Shown in pieces: positions 19,019 through 28,188 of a stretch of 64,000 nucleotides of DNA. Where the stretch lies: NCBI GenBank assembly GCA_902606525.1, contig CACLGW010000002.1:1-64000 (forward strand), in the 5' to 3' direction. This stretch comes from an uncultured Bacteroidota bacterium (GTDB lineage Bacteria; Bacteroidota; Bacteroidia; Flavobacteriales; Flavobacteriaceae). The number at the start of each line of letters is the position of its first letter. The first letter of the stretch is position 1. Position numbers and translations under genes: made by a program. Under the pieces are notes generated by a model, which saw only the letters and a list, made by a program, of their open reading frames with translations, was not told the origin of the DNA and searched no databases.

Positions 19019-20402
19019 TAGTCATATCTTCTGGGCGAACCCAGGCATCATATTCCTCAGCTGTTAAATAACCAAGGGATAAACTGGCCTCTTTTAAAGT
19101 ACTTCCATCTTTATGTGCTTTGTTAGCAATTTCAGCAGCTTTATAGTAGCCTATTTTATTGTTTAGTGCAGTAACAAGCATTAAGGAATTCTCAACTAAT
19201 TGATTGATTCTATTGTGATTAGCTTCAATTCCGTGAATACAATTCTCAGCAAAACTTACACATGCATCACCGAGTAATTTTGAAGATTGCAATATATTTG
19301 TTGCCATTAACGGTTTAAAAACATTCAATTCATAATGCCCTTGAGTTCCTGCTACAGAAATGGCAACATCATTCCCTATTATTTGAGCACAGACCATAGT
19401 CAGTGCTTCACATTGGGTTGGATTTACCTTTCCAGGCATAATAGAGCTTCCCGGCTCATTTGCAGGGATTATCAATTCACCTATACCTGATCGAGGACCC
19501 GAGGACATCATTCGAATGTCATTGCCAATTTTATTCAAAGATACAGCGAGCTGTTTTAAAGCGCCATGTGATTCAACAATTGCATCGTGAGCGGCAAGAG
19601 CTTCAAATTTATTTTCAGCACTTTTAAATGGTAGTTCTGTAAATTCTGCAATATAGGCAGCAACTTTTTTTGAGTATCCTTTTGGAGTGTTAATACCTGT
19701 TCCTACTGCAGTTCCTCCTAGTGCTAACTCTGATAAATGATCAAGTGTATTTTTTAATGCTTTAACACCGTGGTCTAATTGTGAAACATAACCCGAAAAC
19801 TCTTGACCTAAAGTTAGGGGAGTAGCATCCATCAGATGAGTACGTCCAATCTTGATAATCTTTTTAAAGTCATTTGCTTTTTTATTTAATGCATCTCTGA
19901 GTTTTTGAACTCCAGGAATTGTGATTTCAATAATCATTTTGTAAACTGCAATATGCATTCCTGTGGGAAAGGTATCGTTGGATGATTGAGACTTATTTAC
20001 ATCATCATTGGGTGAAAGAGTTTTTGTTTCATTTTCAAAAATCTTTCCTTCCAAAATGTGTGCCCGATTTGTAATTACTTCGTTTACATTCATATTAGTC
20101 TGTGTTCCTGAACCTGTTTGCCAAATCACTAAAGGAAATTGATCATCTAGAACACCTGAGAGTATCTCATCGCACACTTTTGCTATAAGATCACGTTTTT
20201 CGTCTTGTAATATACCTAAATCATGATTTGTATAAGCAGCAGCTTTTTTTAGGTAAGCGAAACCATAGATTATTTCTAATGGCATAGAAGCTGGAGCTCC
20301 AATCTTAAAATTATTACGTGAACGTTCTGTTTGTGCTCCCCAATAAACATCCTTTGGAACTTTTACTTCACCCATAGTATCTTTTTCAATACGATAATCC
20401 AT
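19008..20402 (-). CDS. fumC: class II fumarate hydratase
   Basis: FumC hydrates fumarate to malate in the TCA cycle without an iron-sulfur cluster. The 464-residue protein shows the superfamily signature [16 protein letters not shown], the substrate-site [13 protein letters not shown] and [11 protein letters not shown], and [19 protein letters not shown]. Aspartate ammonia-lyase shares these motifs, but the overall pattern is that of fumarase. It is the first gene of a two-gene unit with the overlapping acetyltransferase. It stands apart from icd, which is elsewhere in the window. Confidence 0.96.
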   Translation of the reverse strand: MDYRIEKDTMGEVKVPKDVYWGAQTERSRNNFKIGAPASMPLEIIYGFAYLKKAAAYTNHDLGILQDEKRDLIAKVCDEILSGVLDDQFPLVIWQTGSGTQTNMNVNEVITNRAHILEGKIFENETKTLSPNDDVNKSQSSNDTFPTGMHIAVYKMIIEITIPGVQKLRDALNKKANDFKKIIKIGRTHLMDATPLTLGQEFSGYVSQLDHGVKALKNTLDHLSELALGGTAVGTGINTPKGYSKKVAAYIAEFTELPFKSAENKFEALAAHDAIVESHGALKQLAVSLNKIGNDIRMMSSGPRSGIGELIIPANEPGSSIMPGKVNPTQCEALTMVCAQIIGNDVAISVAGTQGHYELNVFKPLMATNILQSSKLLGDACVSFAENCIHGIEANHNRINQLVENSLMLVTALNNKIGYYKAAEIANKAHKDGSTLKEASLSLGYLTAEEYDAWVRPEDMTNDA

Positions 20403-20548
20403 CTAATTTAATTTTTTGTAAAAATACTAGGTTTAAAATAAACCTAATTTATGAAGCTTTAATTTTTTAATAAAAATTTCCCTTAAAATCTAAATAATAA
20501 AAATAAATATTAGAAAAAACCTTAATTTTATAATGAATTATTTTAAAT

Positions 20549-20731
20549 ATGTTTGAATTTGATCAATATCTTGGCTTTATTTCGTTTTTAACGATATTAA
20601 CAATTGGCTTCTGGCTAATGATATTTTTACTCACTTTTGTAATTCCTTATTGGTTATTTGGATCAATTAAAGAATACCTAAAATATGGGAGAAACAAAAA
20701 AAATCTTGAAAAAAAGAATCAAAAAAAATAA
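20549..20731 (+). CDS. hypothetical small membrane protein
   Basis: This 60-residue ORF begins MFEFDQYLGF, has one long or two short hydrophobic segments (about residues 9-40) and ends in a lysine/asparagine-rich tail, as expected for a cytoplasmic end. It stands alone, divergent from fumC and convergent with arsC. The hydrophobic and charge layout suggests a real protein rather than a chance ORF, but the sequence is AT-rich and no family is recognised. The flanking gaps (20403-20548 and 20732-20801) show nothing else that I can support. Confidence 0.5.
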   Translation: MFEFDQYLGFISFLTILTIGFWLMIFLLTFVIPYWLFGSIKEYLKYGRNKKNLEKKNQKK

Positions 20732-20801
20732 TATCAATTTTTCAGAGAGTTTTTGATTCACATTTTTATTTAATTTTTTTGACTTACCCAAAAAATAGAG
20801 T

Positions 20802-21152
20802 TTAATAACTCTTCAAAAATTCTTTCAGATTTTCTATAGGTCTTGCCAAGACACCTAGATCATCAGAGACAACAATAGGGCGTTCAATAAGTTTTGGAAA
20901 AGAAACTAAAGCAAGTAAAATTTCATTTTCTGAAAGTGAGTCATGATTTGGTAAAGCTTTCCACTCTTTTTCGTTTTTACGAACAATAGCAATTGGATTA
21001 AGATTAGTCTTTATTAGGATCTTTTTTAAATCCTCATAATTCAAAGGATTTTCTAAATATAAAATTATCTCATAATCCATATTTTCTTTCTTAAGAAGTT
21101 CTAAAGCTTCTCTAGACTTTCGGCAGCGAGGATTGTGATATATTTTTAACAA
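20802..21152 (-). CDS. arsC: ArsC/Spx-family reductase (arsenate reductase-like)
   Basis: The 116-residue thioredoxin-fold protein has the N-terminal CRKSREA (active-site Cys followed by Arg and Ser), and the C-terminal ERPIVVSDDLGVLARP, which contains the conserved RPI turn of glutaredoxin-coupled arsenate reductases. No ars operon genes are nearby, so detoxification is not supported by context. It lies 40 nt downstream of rplT on the same strand. A general ArsC-like housekeeping reductase (YffB-like) is the alternative. Confidence 0.82.
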   Translation of the reverse strand: MLKIYHNPRCRKSREALELLKKENMDYEIILYLENPLNYEDLKKILIKTNLNPIAIVRKNEKEWKALPNHDSLSENEILLALVSFPKLIERPIVVSDDLGVLARPIENLKEFLKSY

Positions 21153-21192
21153 ATTAGGTTAGAATAAGAACTTTATTAAGATAATTCAGTTA

Positions 21193-21537
21193 TTATTTAA
21201 TTTTATCTATAATTGCTTTAAAAGCATCTGGTTGATTCATTGCAAGATCTGCTAAAACTTTACGATTTAAGCCAATATTATTTGTTTTGATTTTACCCAT
21301 GAATTGGCTGTAAGACATTCCGTTAAGTCTCGCACCAGCATTTATACGAATAATCCATAAAGACCTAAAATTACGTTTCTTAACCTTACGGTCACGGTAT
21401 GAGTATAGCATAGCTTTTTCAACCGCATTTTTAGCAATAGTCCAAACGTTTTTTCTACGTCCAAAAAAACCTTTTGCTTGTTTTAAAATTTTTTTCCTTC
21501 TTGATCTTGAAGCAACTGAATTTACTGATCTTGGCAT
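21193..21537 (-). CDS. rplT: 50S ribosomal protein L20
   Basis: L20 is an early-assembling 23S rRNA-binding protein of the large subunit and in other bacteria represses its own operon. The 114 residues start [20 protein letters not shown] and contain the family core [10 protein letters not shown] and [15 protein letters not shown]. It is the last gene of thrS-infC-rpmI-rplT, 88 nt after rpmI. That gap contains no clear hairpin, so translational repression by L20 cannot be judged here. Confidence 0.97.
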   Translation of the reverse strand: MPRSVNSVASRSRRKKILKQAKGFFGRRKNVWTIAKNAVEKAMLYSYRDRKVKKRNFRSLWIIRINAGARLNGMSYSQFMGKIKTNNIGLNRKVLADLAMNQPDAFKAIIDKIK

Positions 21538-21625
21538 TTTTTTAGTTTTTTGAAGTAGGCGGTATCAATACACTTTTGTGAGCCTTTCTTCAGGTTAATA
21601 TATTATGGACTAATTCCCATTATTT

Positions 21626-21823
21626 TTATACCATACGTAATTGCTCTTTGATGCTCTGGCTATCGCTTTCGTGAACAAGACCAGAATGGGTCAATCTCAA
21701 TTTACGTTTTTTAGATTTTTTTGTCAAAATATGGTTTTTAAAAGCATGCTTTCTTTTAATTTTTCCACTTCCTGTTATCTTGAAGCGTTTTTTGGCGCTT
21801 GATTTGGTTTTCATTTTTGGCAT
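21626..21823 (-). CDS. rpmI: 50S ribosomal protein L35
   Basis: L35 is a small basic protein of the large subunit. The ATG at 21823 gives 65 residues starting [14 protein letters not shown], the expected family start. A TTG two codons upstream would extend the frame but is not needed. It lies 13 nt after infC and 88 nt before rplT in the conserved infC-rpmI-rplT order. Confidence 0.96.
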   Translation of the reverse strand: MPKMKTKSSAKKRFKITGSGKIKRKHAFKNHILTKKSKKRKLRLTHSGLVHESDSQSIKEQLRMV

Positions 21824-21836
21824 AAGCAATACGTTT

Positions 21837-22391
21837 TTATTTTTTTTTCGGGGTTATTAACATAATCATCTTTTTTCCCTCCAAAAGAGGCATTTGTTCT
21901 ACTTTACCTATTTCTTCTAAATCTTGAGCTAATCGTAACAAAAGGATTTGCCCTTTTTCTTTAAAAACAATTGAACGTCCTTTAAAAAAAACAAATGCTT
22001 TTAATTTAGCTCCTTCTCTTAGAAATTTTTCTGCATGTTTCTTTTTAAATTCATAATCGTGCTCATCAGTATTCGGACCAAATCTAATTTCTTTAATCAC
22101 AATCTTACTAGTTTTAGCCTTTAAAACTTTATCACGCTTCTTTTGTTCGTACAAAAACTTTTTGTATTCTAAAATTTTACAAACAGGTGGACTGGCTTTT
22201 GGCGAAATCTCTACTAAATCTAACTCTAGTGTCTTTGCCATAGATAAAGCCTCACCGAGTTTATAAACACCTATTTTAACATTATCACCAACAAGCCTAA
22301 CTTCTTGAGCTAAAATTTTATGGTTGATCCGATGTGGGTCTTCCTTAAATACCCTACCTGGGCTATTCGATCTTCTTCTTCGTATTGCTAT
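21837..22391 (-). CDS. infC: translation initiation factor IF-3, probable ATA start
   Basis: IF-3 binds the 30S subunit and proofreads start-codon choice. The first ATG of the frame (22241) would give only 134 residues and delete most of the N-terminal domain. Upstream of it the same frame encodes [17 protein letters not shown] and [13 protein letters not shown], which are core IF-3 sequence. Between the upstream stop and 22241 there is no ATG, GTG or TTG. The best start is ATA at 22391, giving [13 protein letters not shown] and 184 residues, close to the usual 170-180. E. coli infC likewise uses a rare start (ATT) through which IF-3 limits its own synthesis. The ATA lies 16 nt after the thrS stop. 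The exact start is inference; the extension is certain. Confidence 0.9.
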   Translation of the reverse strand: MAIRRRRSNSPGRVFKEDPHRINHKILAQEVRLVGDNVKIGVYKLGEALSMAKTLELDLVEISPKASPPVCKILEYKKFLYEQKKRDKVLKAKTSKIVIKEIRFGPNTDEHDYEFKKKHAEKFLREGAKLKAFVFFKGRSIVFKEKGQILLLRLAQDLEEIGKVEQMPLLEGKKMIMLITPKKK

Positions 22392-22407
22392 GTCGCTTTG
22401 TTTTAAA

Positions 22408-24354
22408 TTATGTTTTAAAGGTAGCTTGACTATCCTTTATTTCTATTTTAAGTTGTTTAACAACCAATTCAATTGTAAAACTGCCGATGTCTCCCACCTG
22501 ATGTTTTCGTAGAGACAAAGTTTTGTTTTGCACTTCTTTCTCTCCTATGATAATCATATATGGGACTTTAGTGATTTCCGAGTCACGGATTTTTTTTCCA
22601 ATAGTCTCATTTCGATTATCTAGGAGGGCGCGAATTTCGTGATTTTCCAATAAATTTAAAACTTTTAGAGCGTAATTTTTATATTTTTCACTTACACAAA
22701 GAATATTTACCTGGTTTGGCATTAGCCAAAGGGGGAAGTTTCCTCCTGTGTGTTCTAAAAGAATGGCAACAAATCGCTCAATACTTCCAAATGGAGCACG
22801 GTGAATCATAATTGGGCGATGTAATTCGTTATCATTACCTTTATAAGTAAGCTCAAACCGCTCGGGAAGGTTGTAATCTACTTGAATAGTTCCAAGTTGC
22901 CATTGGCGACCCAAAGCGTCCTTAACCATAAAATCTAACTTAGGTCCATAAAATGCAGCTTCTCCCATTTCGGTAATGTAGTCTAGGTTTTTTTCTTTTG
23001 CTGCTCTGATTATAGCTTTCTCAGCTAGATCCCAATTATCAGATTCACCTATATATTTTTCTGGATTTTCCTTATCTCGAAGCGATACTTGCGCGGTAAA
23101 TTCATCAAAACCGAGGGATTTAAATACATATAATACTAAATCAATTACTTTTTTAAATTCTTCATCCAATTGTTCAGGCATACAAAATATGTGGGCGTCG
23201 TCTTGTGTAAAACCTCGAACTCTTGTAAGTCCATGCAACTCTCCACTTTGTTCGTATCGATAAACTGTTCCAAATTCTGCATACCGTATCGGAAGATCCC
23301 TGTAGCTCCAAGGTTTAGTCTTGTAAATTTCACAGTGATGAGGGCAATTCATGGGTTTAAGTAAAAATTCTTCACCATCCGCAGGGGTTTGTATGGGTTG
23401 AAAACTGTCGGACCCGTACTTTTCATAATGTCCGGAAGTCACATATAATTCTTTATTACCAATATGGGGAGAGATTACCTGTTCATATCCCGCTTTGATT
23501 TGAGCAGTCTTTAAAAAGTTTTCTAAGCGTTCACGTAATGCTGCTCCCTTTGGCAACCATAAGGGTAAACCTTGTCCTACTTTTTGGGAGAAAGCGAAGA
23601 GCTCCAATTCCTTTCCAAGCTTTCTGTGATCACGTTTTTTAGCTTCTTCTAAAAGCGTAAGATGCTCAGTTAGATATTTTTGTTTTGGAAATGATATCCC
23701 GTAAATTCTCGTTAATTGTTTCTTTGTTTCATCTCCTCGCCAATATGCTCCAGCCACGCTAAGAAGTTTGACGGCTTTTATGAAACCAGTGTGGGGGATG
23801 TGTCCTCCTCGGCAAAGGTCAGTAAAGTCTGCATGGTCACAAAAACTTATTGTGCCTTCCTCAAGATTTTGTATTAACTCAATTTTATAAGGATTTTTTT
23901 CTTTTTCATAAAATTTTAAAGCATCTAATTTATTACTCATCCGCATCTTAAATTCAAACTTTTCTCTAGCAAAGTTTAAAAATTGTTTTTCTAACGCAGG
24001 CAAATCTTTTTCAGAAAAAGAAGTATCACCAAAATCTACATCGTAATAGAAACCATTTTCTATTGCTGGTCCAATAGTTAATTTAGCCTGTGGATAAATA
24101 GCTAAAATACTTTGGGCTAATATATGAGCTGATGAATGCCAAAATGCAGTTTTTCCTTTCTTATCATTCCATGTAAAAAGATGGATAACTCCATTCTCTA
24201 AGATCGGGGTACTTGTTTCCAGGGTAATACCATTAAAGCTTGCAGACAGAACATTTCGAGCAAGTCCTTCACTAATGTCTTGAGCTATTTGAAATGGTGT
24301 GACTCCTTTTTCATAGTCTCGAACGGATTGATCTGGAAATTGAATTTCTATCAT
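22408..24354 (-). CDS. thrS: threonine-tRNA ligase
   Basis: ThrRS charges tRNA-Thr. The 648-residue protein has the full domain order: N-terminal TGS (about residues 1-62), the editing domain with [11 protein letters not shown] and the [10 protein letters not shown] zinc/editing motif, the class II core with [10 protein letters not shown] (motif 2 region and zinc Cys) and [14 protein letters not shown] (motif 3), and the anticodon-binding C-terminus with the [12 protein letters not shown] stretch. It heads the thrS-infC-rpmI-rplT operon. A TATATTTG promoter element lies 20 nt before the ATG. Confidence 0.98.
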   Translation of the reverse strand: MIEIQFPDQSVRDYEKGVTPFQIAQDISEGLARNVLSASFNGITLETSTPILENGVIHLFTWNDKKGKTAFWHSSAHILAQSILAIYPQAKLTIGPAIENGFYYDVDFGDTSFSEKDLPALEKQFLNFAREKFEFKMRMSNKLDALKFYEKEKNPYKIELIQNLEEGTISFCDHADFTDLCRGGHIPHTGFIKAVKLLSVAGAYWRGDETKKQLTRIYGISFPKQKYLTEHLTLLEEAKKRDHRKLGKELELFAFSQKVGQGLPLWLPKGAALRERLENFLKTAQIKAGYEQVISPHIGNKELYVTSGHYEKYGSDSFQPIQTPADGEEFLLKPMNCPHHCEIYKTKPWSYRDLPIRYAEFGTVYRYEQSGELHGLTRVRGFTQDDAHIFCMPEQLDEEFKKVIDLVLYVFKSLGFDEFTAQVSLRDKENPEKYIGESDNWDLAEKAIIRAAKEKNLDYITEMGEAAFYGPKLDFMVKDALGRQWQLGTIQVDYNLPERFELTYKGNDNELHRPIMIHRAPFGSIERFVAILLEHTGGNFPLWLMPNQVNILCVSEKYKNYALKVLNLLENHEIRALLDNRNETIGKKIRDSEITKVPYMIIIGEKEVQNKTLSLRKHQVGDIGSFTIELVVKQLKIEIKDSQATFKT

Positions 24355-24374
24355 TATTAATTATAAAATCTGTG

Positions 24375-24405
24375 CAAATATAGGGGGTCTTTATAAGGCA
24401 TACAA
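24375..24405 (-). promoter_or_regulatory. Bacteroidota-type promoter of thrS-infC-rpmI-rplT
   Basis: On the minus strand TATATTTG (24382 to 24375) matches TAnnTTTG and is preceded by TTG (24405 to 24403) with a 20-nt spacer. The thrS ATG begins at 24354, so the leader would be only about 15 nt, too short for a T-box or an L20 leader. Confidence 0.55.
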
Positions 24406-24412
24406 TGCCAAA

Positions 24413-24646
24413 TTAAAGATTCCTTTTTTTTCGTTCTCCTAATAATGCATTTAAAATAGTTTTAACACCTAAAAAGCCATAATAAATTGCTATTGCTAAC
24501 AAGCTCAGGCCAATTAGTAAAACTGGATAAAATAATGGATGTTCTTTATTTTTAAAAGCTTGATGAACAACTACAGGTCCGGAAAAACAGCAAATTAGAA
24601 AAGTTACCATTCGTTTTAACCCTTTTTGAAATAGGACTTTGTTCAT
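24413..24646 (-). CDS. small membrane protein, DUF6095-like
   Basis: The 77-residue protein has two hydrophobic helices (about residues 11-30 and 38-62) and a basic end, GERKKRNL. It lies 43 nt after murQ and 58 nt before thrS on the same strand. A protein of this size next to murQ is common in flavobacteria and I recall it as DUF6095, but I cannot verify that. Its function is unknown. Confidence 0.7.
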   Translation of the reverse strand: MNKVLFQKGLKRMVTFLICCFSGPVVVHQAFKNKEHPLFYPVLLIGLSLLAIAIYYGFLGVKTILNALLGERKKRNL

Positions 24647-24689
24647 ATTTCTTTATGTATCATACTTAGTTTTAAAAAGAAACATAAGC

Positions 24690-25514
24690 TTAAGGCATAT
24701 CATTTTTATCAAAAGCTTCAATTGCTTCTCTTACACCTCCGTAATCTTGAAGTAATTTACGTGAATGTTTTAAGCTAGCACCAGTGGTATCCATTACAAT
24801 TCGTTCAGCACGATCCATAAGTTTATCATTGGAGAGTTGCATGTCTACCATTTTATTTCCTTTTACATGTCCCAGTTGGATCATAGTAGCAGTGGTAATG
24901 CTGTTAAGAATCAATTTTTGTGCAGTTCCAGCTTTCATACGAGAGCTACCAGTTAAAAATTCAGGTCCAACTACAACTTCAATCGGAAAATCACTAACTG
25001 CTGCCATAGGACTATTTAGATTACAAGCAATACAGCCTGTGGGGATTCCGTTTTTTTTTGCTAAAGTTAACCCCTCAACAACATATGGTGTAGTTCCAGA
25101 AGCAGCAATACCAATTATAATATCTTTTGAATTGACTAGCTTTTTTTGCAAATCTTTCCATGCCATCTGGGTATCGTCTTCTGCATTTTCTATGGAATTT
25201 CTAAGGGCATGGTCACCTCCAGCTATCAGTCCAATTACTTTTTCGGGTGGAGTGCCAAATGTCGGTGGACATTCTGAAGCATCAAGAACTCCCAAGCGGC
25301 CACTAGTTCCAGCACCAATATAAAAAAGGCGACCACCTTTTTTAAGTTGTTCTATTACCTTTTTAATCAATGCCTCTGTTTGATCTCTCACCATACCTAC
25401 TGCTTTTAAGGCATTTAGATCTTCAAAATACATTCCGTCAATCAATTCTCTAATACTCTTTTTTTCTAAGTTATTATGATTTGAATCTGCTTCTGTTATT
25501 TTTTCAAATTTCAT
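24690..25514 (-). CDS. murQ: N-acetylmuramic acid 6-phosphate etherase
   Basis: MurQ cleaves the D-lactyl ether of MurNAc-6-phosphate to give GlcNAc-6-phosphate in cell-wall recycling. The 274 residues include the SIS fold with GAGTSGRLGVLDASECPPTFG (split by the catalytic Glu region), IAGGDHALRNSIENAEDD and EFLTGSSRMKAGTAQK, all characteristic of the family. It is followed by a small membrane protein gene. MltG, which generates wall fragments, is encoded elsewhere in this window, but no recycling operon is visible. Confidence 0.95.
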   Translation of the reverse strand: MKFEKITEADSNHNNLEKKSIRELIDGMYFEDLNALKAVGMVRDQTEALIKKVIEQLKKGGRLFYIGAGTSGRLGVLDASECPPTFGTPPEKVIGLIAGGDHALRNSIENAEDDTQMAWKDLQKKLVNSKDIIIGIAASGTTPYVVEGLTLAKKNGIPTGCIACNLNSPMAAVSDFPIEVVVGPEFLTGSSRMKAGTAQKLILNSITTATMIQLGHVKGNKMVDMQLSNDKLMDRAERIVMDTTGASLKHSRKLLQDYGGVREAIEAFDKNDMP

Positions 25515-25691
25515 TAGATAAATATAGCAAGCAATTAGTATATAACCTAAGATTGTTAATGAAGCGAAACTTTAGGGATATTATGTTGGCCTAGTATTTT
25601 TATTAAAGAACAAAATATTGACTTAATTTAAACAACAAAACAAAAAATCTAAACTTAAGATCAATATTATTATTAAAACTTTAAATAATGG

Positions 25692-26918
25692 TTATCCAAT
25701 CTTAGCTTCTAGGTTTTTTTTAATTACAGAAAGGAATTTCTGTGTTGTTAAGTAGTGAGAACTATTCAACTCCTCGCCATGAATTAAAAGAGCTAGATCT
25801 TTGGTCATTTTTCCACTTTCCACAGTTTCTATACAAACAGTTTCTAATGCAGAACAGAATTCTATTAATTTATGATTATCGTCTAGTTTTCCACGATGGG
25901 CCAAACCTCTGGTCCAGGCAAATATAGAGGCTATAGGATTTGTAGAAGTTTCTTTTCCTTGTTGGTGTTGGCGATAGTGGCGTGTAACTGTCCCGTGTGC
26001 TGCCTCTGCTTCCATTGTTTTACCATCCGGTGTCATTAGTGTAGAGGTCATCAATCCTAAAGAGCCAAATCCTTGGGCCACAGTATCTGATTGTACGTCT
26101 CCGTCATAGTTTTTGCATGCCCAAACGAATCCCCCATTCCATTTCATAGCTGCAGCAACCATATCATCAATTAAACGATGTTCATATTTAATACCTGCAG
26201 TCTTAAACTTAATTTTAAACTCTTTGTTATAAACCTCCTGAAAGATTTCTTTAAAACGACCATCATAAGCTTTTAGGATGGTATTTTTAGTTGATAAGTA
26301 TAATGGCCAACCTTTATCTAAAGCTCGGTTCATACAGGATCTTGCAAAGCCATAAATTGATGAATCTATGTTGTACATACTCATTGCAACACCATTTTCT
26401 TGAAAATGATAAACTTCCCAAGTCTTAGGAGTTCCCCCATCATCAGGGGTGAAGGTCATAGTAAGTTTACCTTTCCCGGTGGTTACTGTGTCTGCGGCCT
26501 TATATTGATCTCCAAAAGCATGACGCCCTATACATATGGGCTTGGTCCAACCTTGAACGTACCTAGGGACATTCTTCATAATTATGGGTTCTCTAAAAAC
26601 AGTTCCGCCTACAATGTTTCGAATAGTCCCATTTGGCGATCGCCACATGTTTGATAAATTAAATTCTTTAACTCTATCTTCATCTGGAGTAATTGTGGCG
26701 CACTTTATTCCTACGTTATGAACCTTTACTGCATTTGCTGCCTGAATCGTAATTTTATCCTGGGTTGCATCACGAGAAGTTACAGAAAGATCATAATATT
26801 CTATATTCAGATCTAAATATGGCAGTATTAGTTGATCTTTAATAAATTTCCAGATGATCCGAGTCATCTCGTCACCATCCATTTCTACTATTGTATTAGA
26901 AACCTTAATTTTTGCCAT
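25692..26918 (-). CDS. icd: NADP-dependent isocitrate dehydrogenase, eukaryote-like type
   Basis: This enzyme oxidatively decarboxylates isocitrate to 2-oxoglutarate. At 408 residues, with [16 protein letters not shown] at the N-terminus and the substrate loop [12 protein letters not shown], it belongs to the homodimeric type II group shared with eukaryotes, not to the E. coli type. The metal-site region [20 protein letters not shown] and [11 protein letters not shown] (NADP site) are complete. The ATG lies only 25 nt after the terminator of rplS, so its promoter must overlap that hairpin or it depends on readthrough. Confidence 0.96.
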   Translation of the reverse strand: MAKIKVSNTIVEMDGDEMTRIIWKFIKDQLILPYLDLNIEYYDLSVTSRDATQDKITIQAANAVKVHNVGIKCATITPDEDRVKEFNLSNMWRSPNGTIRNIVGGTVFREPIIMKNVPRYVQGWTKPICIGRHAFGDQYKAADTVTTGKGKLTMTFTPDDGGTPKTWEVYHFQENGVAMSMYNIDSSIYGFARSCMNRALDKGWPLYLSTKNTILKAYDGRFKEIFQEVYNKEFKIKFKTAGIKYEHRLIDDMVAAAMKWNGGFVWACKNYDGDVQSDTVAQGFGSLGLMTSTLMTPDGKTMEAEAAHGTVTRHYRQHQQGKETSTNPIASIFAWTRGLAHRGKLDDNHKLIEFCSALETVCIETVESGKMTKDLALLIHGEELNSSHYLTTQKFLSVIKKNLEAKIG

Positions 26919-26943
26919 GTTTTAGATTTAAGTTATGATTTGC

Positions 26944-26968
26944 AAAAAAAAACCGTCACTAGGACGGT
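26944..26968 (-). terminator. rho-independent terminator after rplS
   Basis: On the minus strand ACCGTC (26968 to 26963) pairs perfectly with GACGGT (26957 to 26952) around a 5-nt loop, and an uninterrupted T-run follows. It lies 8 nt after the rplS stop codon and 25 nt before the icd start. Confidence 0.85.
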
Positions 26969-26976
26969 ATCTTTAT

Positions 26977-27324
26977 TTATGCTTCCTTAATTCGAGCTTT
27001 TTTACCCCTTAAATTTTTAAAATAGTAAATGCGTGAGCGCCGCACTTTACCTTTTTTATTTACTTCAATTTTCTCTAAGGTTGGAAGGTTTAGAGGAAAA
27101 ATCCTCTCAACACCAACTGTTCCAGACATTTTTCGAATAGTGAAAGTTTTAGATAAACCTTGACCCTTGATTTGTATAACTGTACCTTTAAAAAATTGGG
27201 TACGAACTTTTTCTCCTTCTCGAATTTGATAATAAACTGTCAATGTGTCTCCTGCATCAAATTCAGGAAAATCTTTTTTAGTTATAAATTCTTTTTGTAC
27301 AAAGCTTATTAGGGCATCCATCAT
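26977..27324 (-). CDS. rplS: 50S ribosomal protein L19
   Basis: L19 sits at the subunit interface of the large subunit. The 115-residue frame begins with two consecutive ATG codons; the second (27321) may be the true start. FPEFDAGDTLTVYYQIREG, the RxQxFxG segment and the basic C-terminus KVRRSRIYYFKNLRGKKAR are typical. It follows trmD by 116 nt, keeping the common trmD-rplS order, while rpsP and rimM, the usual upstream partners, are absent here. Confidence 0.96.
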   Translation of the reverse strand: MMDALISFVQKEFITKKDFPEFDAGDTLTVYYQIREGEKVRTQFFKGTVIQIKGQGLSKTFTIRKMSGTVGVERIFPLNLPTLEKIEVNKKGKVRRSRIYYFKNLRGKKARIKEA

Positions 27325-27440
27325 TAGGATTATTAGTTTTTAAAAATTAACATTCACGTCTATCGTCAGAGGTTAATCTTTAATTGTACGAAATTAAACT
27401 TTATTTTAATCTAAACAATGAATAATGTCAACAAATATTT

Positions 27441-28115
27441 CTATGTTAAGAGATCTGGGCGTAATCTTTTTGTCCGCTCTAAAGCCTCTTTCTCACGCCA
27501 TTCGTTTACTTTGGGTGTATTGCCTGAAGTTAATATTTCAGGGACTTTCCACCCTTTGTATTCTGCAGGACGTGTATATATAGGTGGGGCAAGCAATCCA
27601 TCTTGAAAGCAATCAGTTAAAGCTGATGATTCATCCCCTAAAACACCTGGAATTAGACGAATTATACTATCACTTAAAACAGCTGCTGCTAATTCACCTC
27701 CAGAAAGAACAAAATCTCCGATTGATATTTCATGTGTGATCAGGTGATCACGGACGCGTTGGTCAACTCCTTTATAGTGTCCACAAAGAATAATTATATT
27801 TTCTAAAGTTGAAAAATGATTCGCAAGCTTTTGGTTAAGCTTTTCACCATCAGGTGTTAGATAAATAATTGCATCGTAACTTATTACTTTTTTTAGTGAT
27901 TCAAGGCAAAGATCTATAGGTTCTAACATCAATACCATGCCTGCTCCACCACCAAATGGGTAATCATCAACTTGCTTCTGTTTATGATTACTATAGGCCC
28001 TAAGGTCATGAAAATAAACTTCAACTTTTCCAGATGTAATAGCTCTTCTAAGGATTGAAGCTTCAAAAGGACTTTGAAGAAGTTCTGGAAAGAGAGTTAT
28101 TATATCAATACGCAT
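27441..28115 (-). CDS. trmD: tRNA (guanine-N1)-methyltransferase
   Basis: TrmD methylates G37 of tRNAs with S-adenosylmethionine and prevents frameshifting. The 224-residue protein begins MRIDIITLFPELL and shows the SPOUT knot elements YPFGGGAGMVL, LCGHYKGVDQRV and EISIGDFVLSGGELAA. It precedes rplS on the same strand. Confidence 0.97.
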   Translation of the reverse strand: MRIDIITLFPELLQSPFEASILRRAITSGKVEVYFHDLRAYSNHKQKQVDDYPFGGGAGMVLMLEPIDLCLESLKKVISYDAIIYLTPDGEKLNQKLANHFSTLENIIILCGHYKGVDQRVRDHLITHEISIGDFVLSGGELAAAVLSDSIIRLIPGVLGDESSALTDCFQDGLLAPPIYTRPAEYKGWKVPEILTSGNTPKVNEWREKEALERTKRLRPDLLT

Positions 28116-28142
28116 ATTAATTTATATTAATATTAAAACAAA

Positions 28143-28166
28143 CTTAAAATTCCCGGGAATCTTAAG
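28143..28166 (-). terminator. possible terminator after htrA
   Basis: A nearly perfect 24-bp palindrome centred on CCCGGG lies between htrA and trmD. On the minus-strand RNA all arms pair if one G-U is allowed, and a moderately T-rich stretch follows. The tight loop and interrupted T-run keep confidence modest. Confidence 0.5.
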
Positions 28167-28188
28167 CTATTTATAAAGCTTTTATTAT

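Noticed and set aside
24784-25323. 179-residue ORF on the plus strand
   Set aside because: It lies entirely antisense inside murQ, whose family motifs are intact, and its own product shows no recognisable domain.
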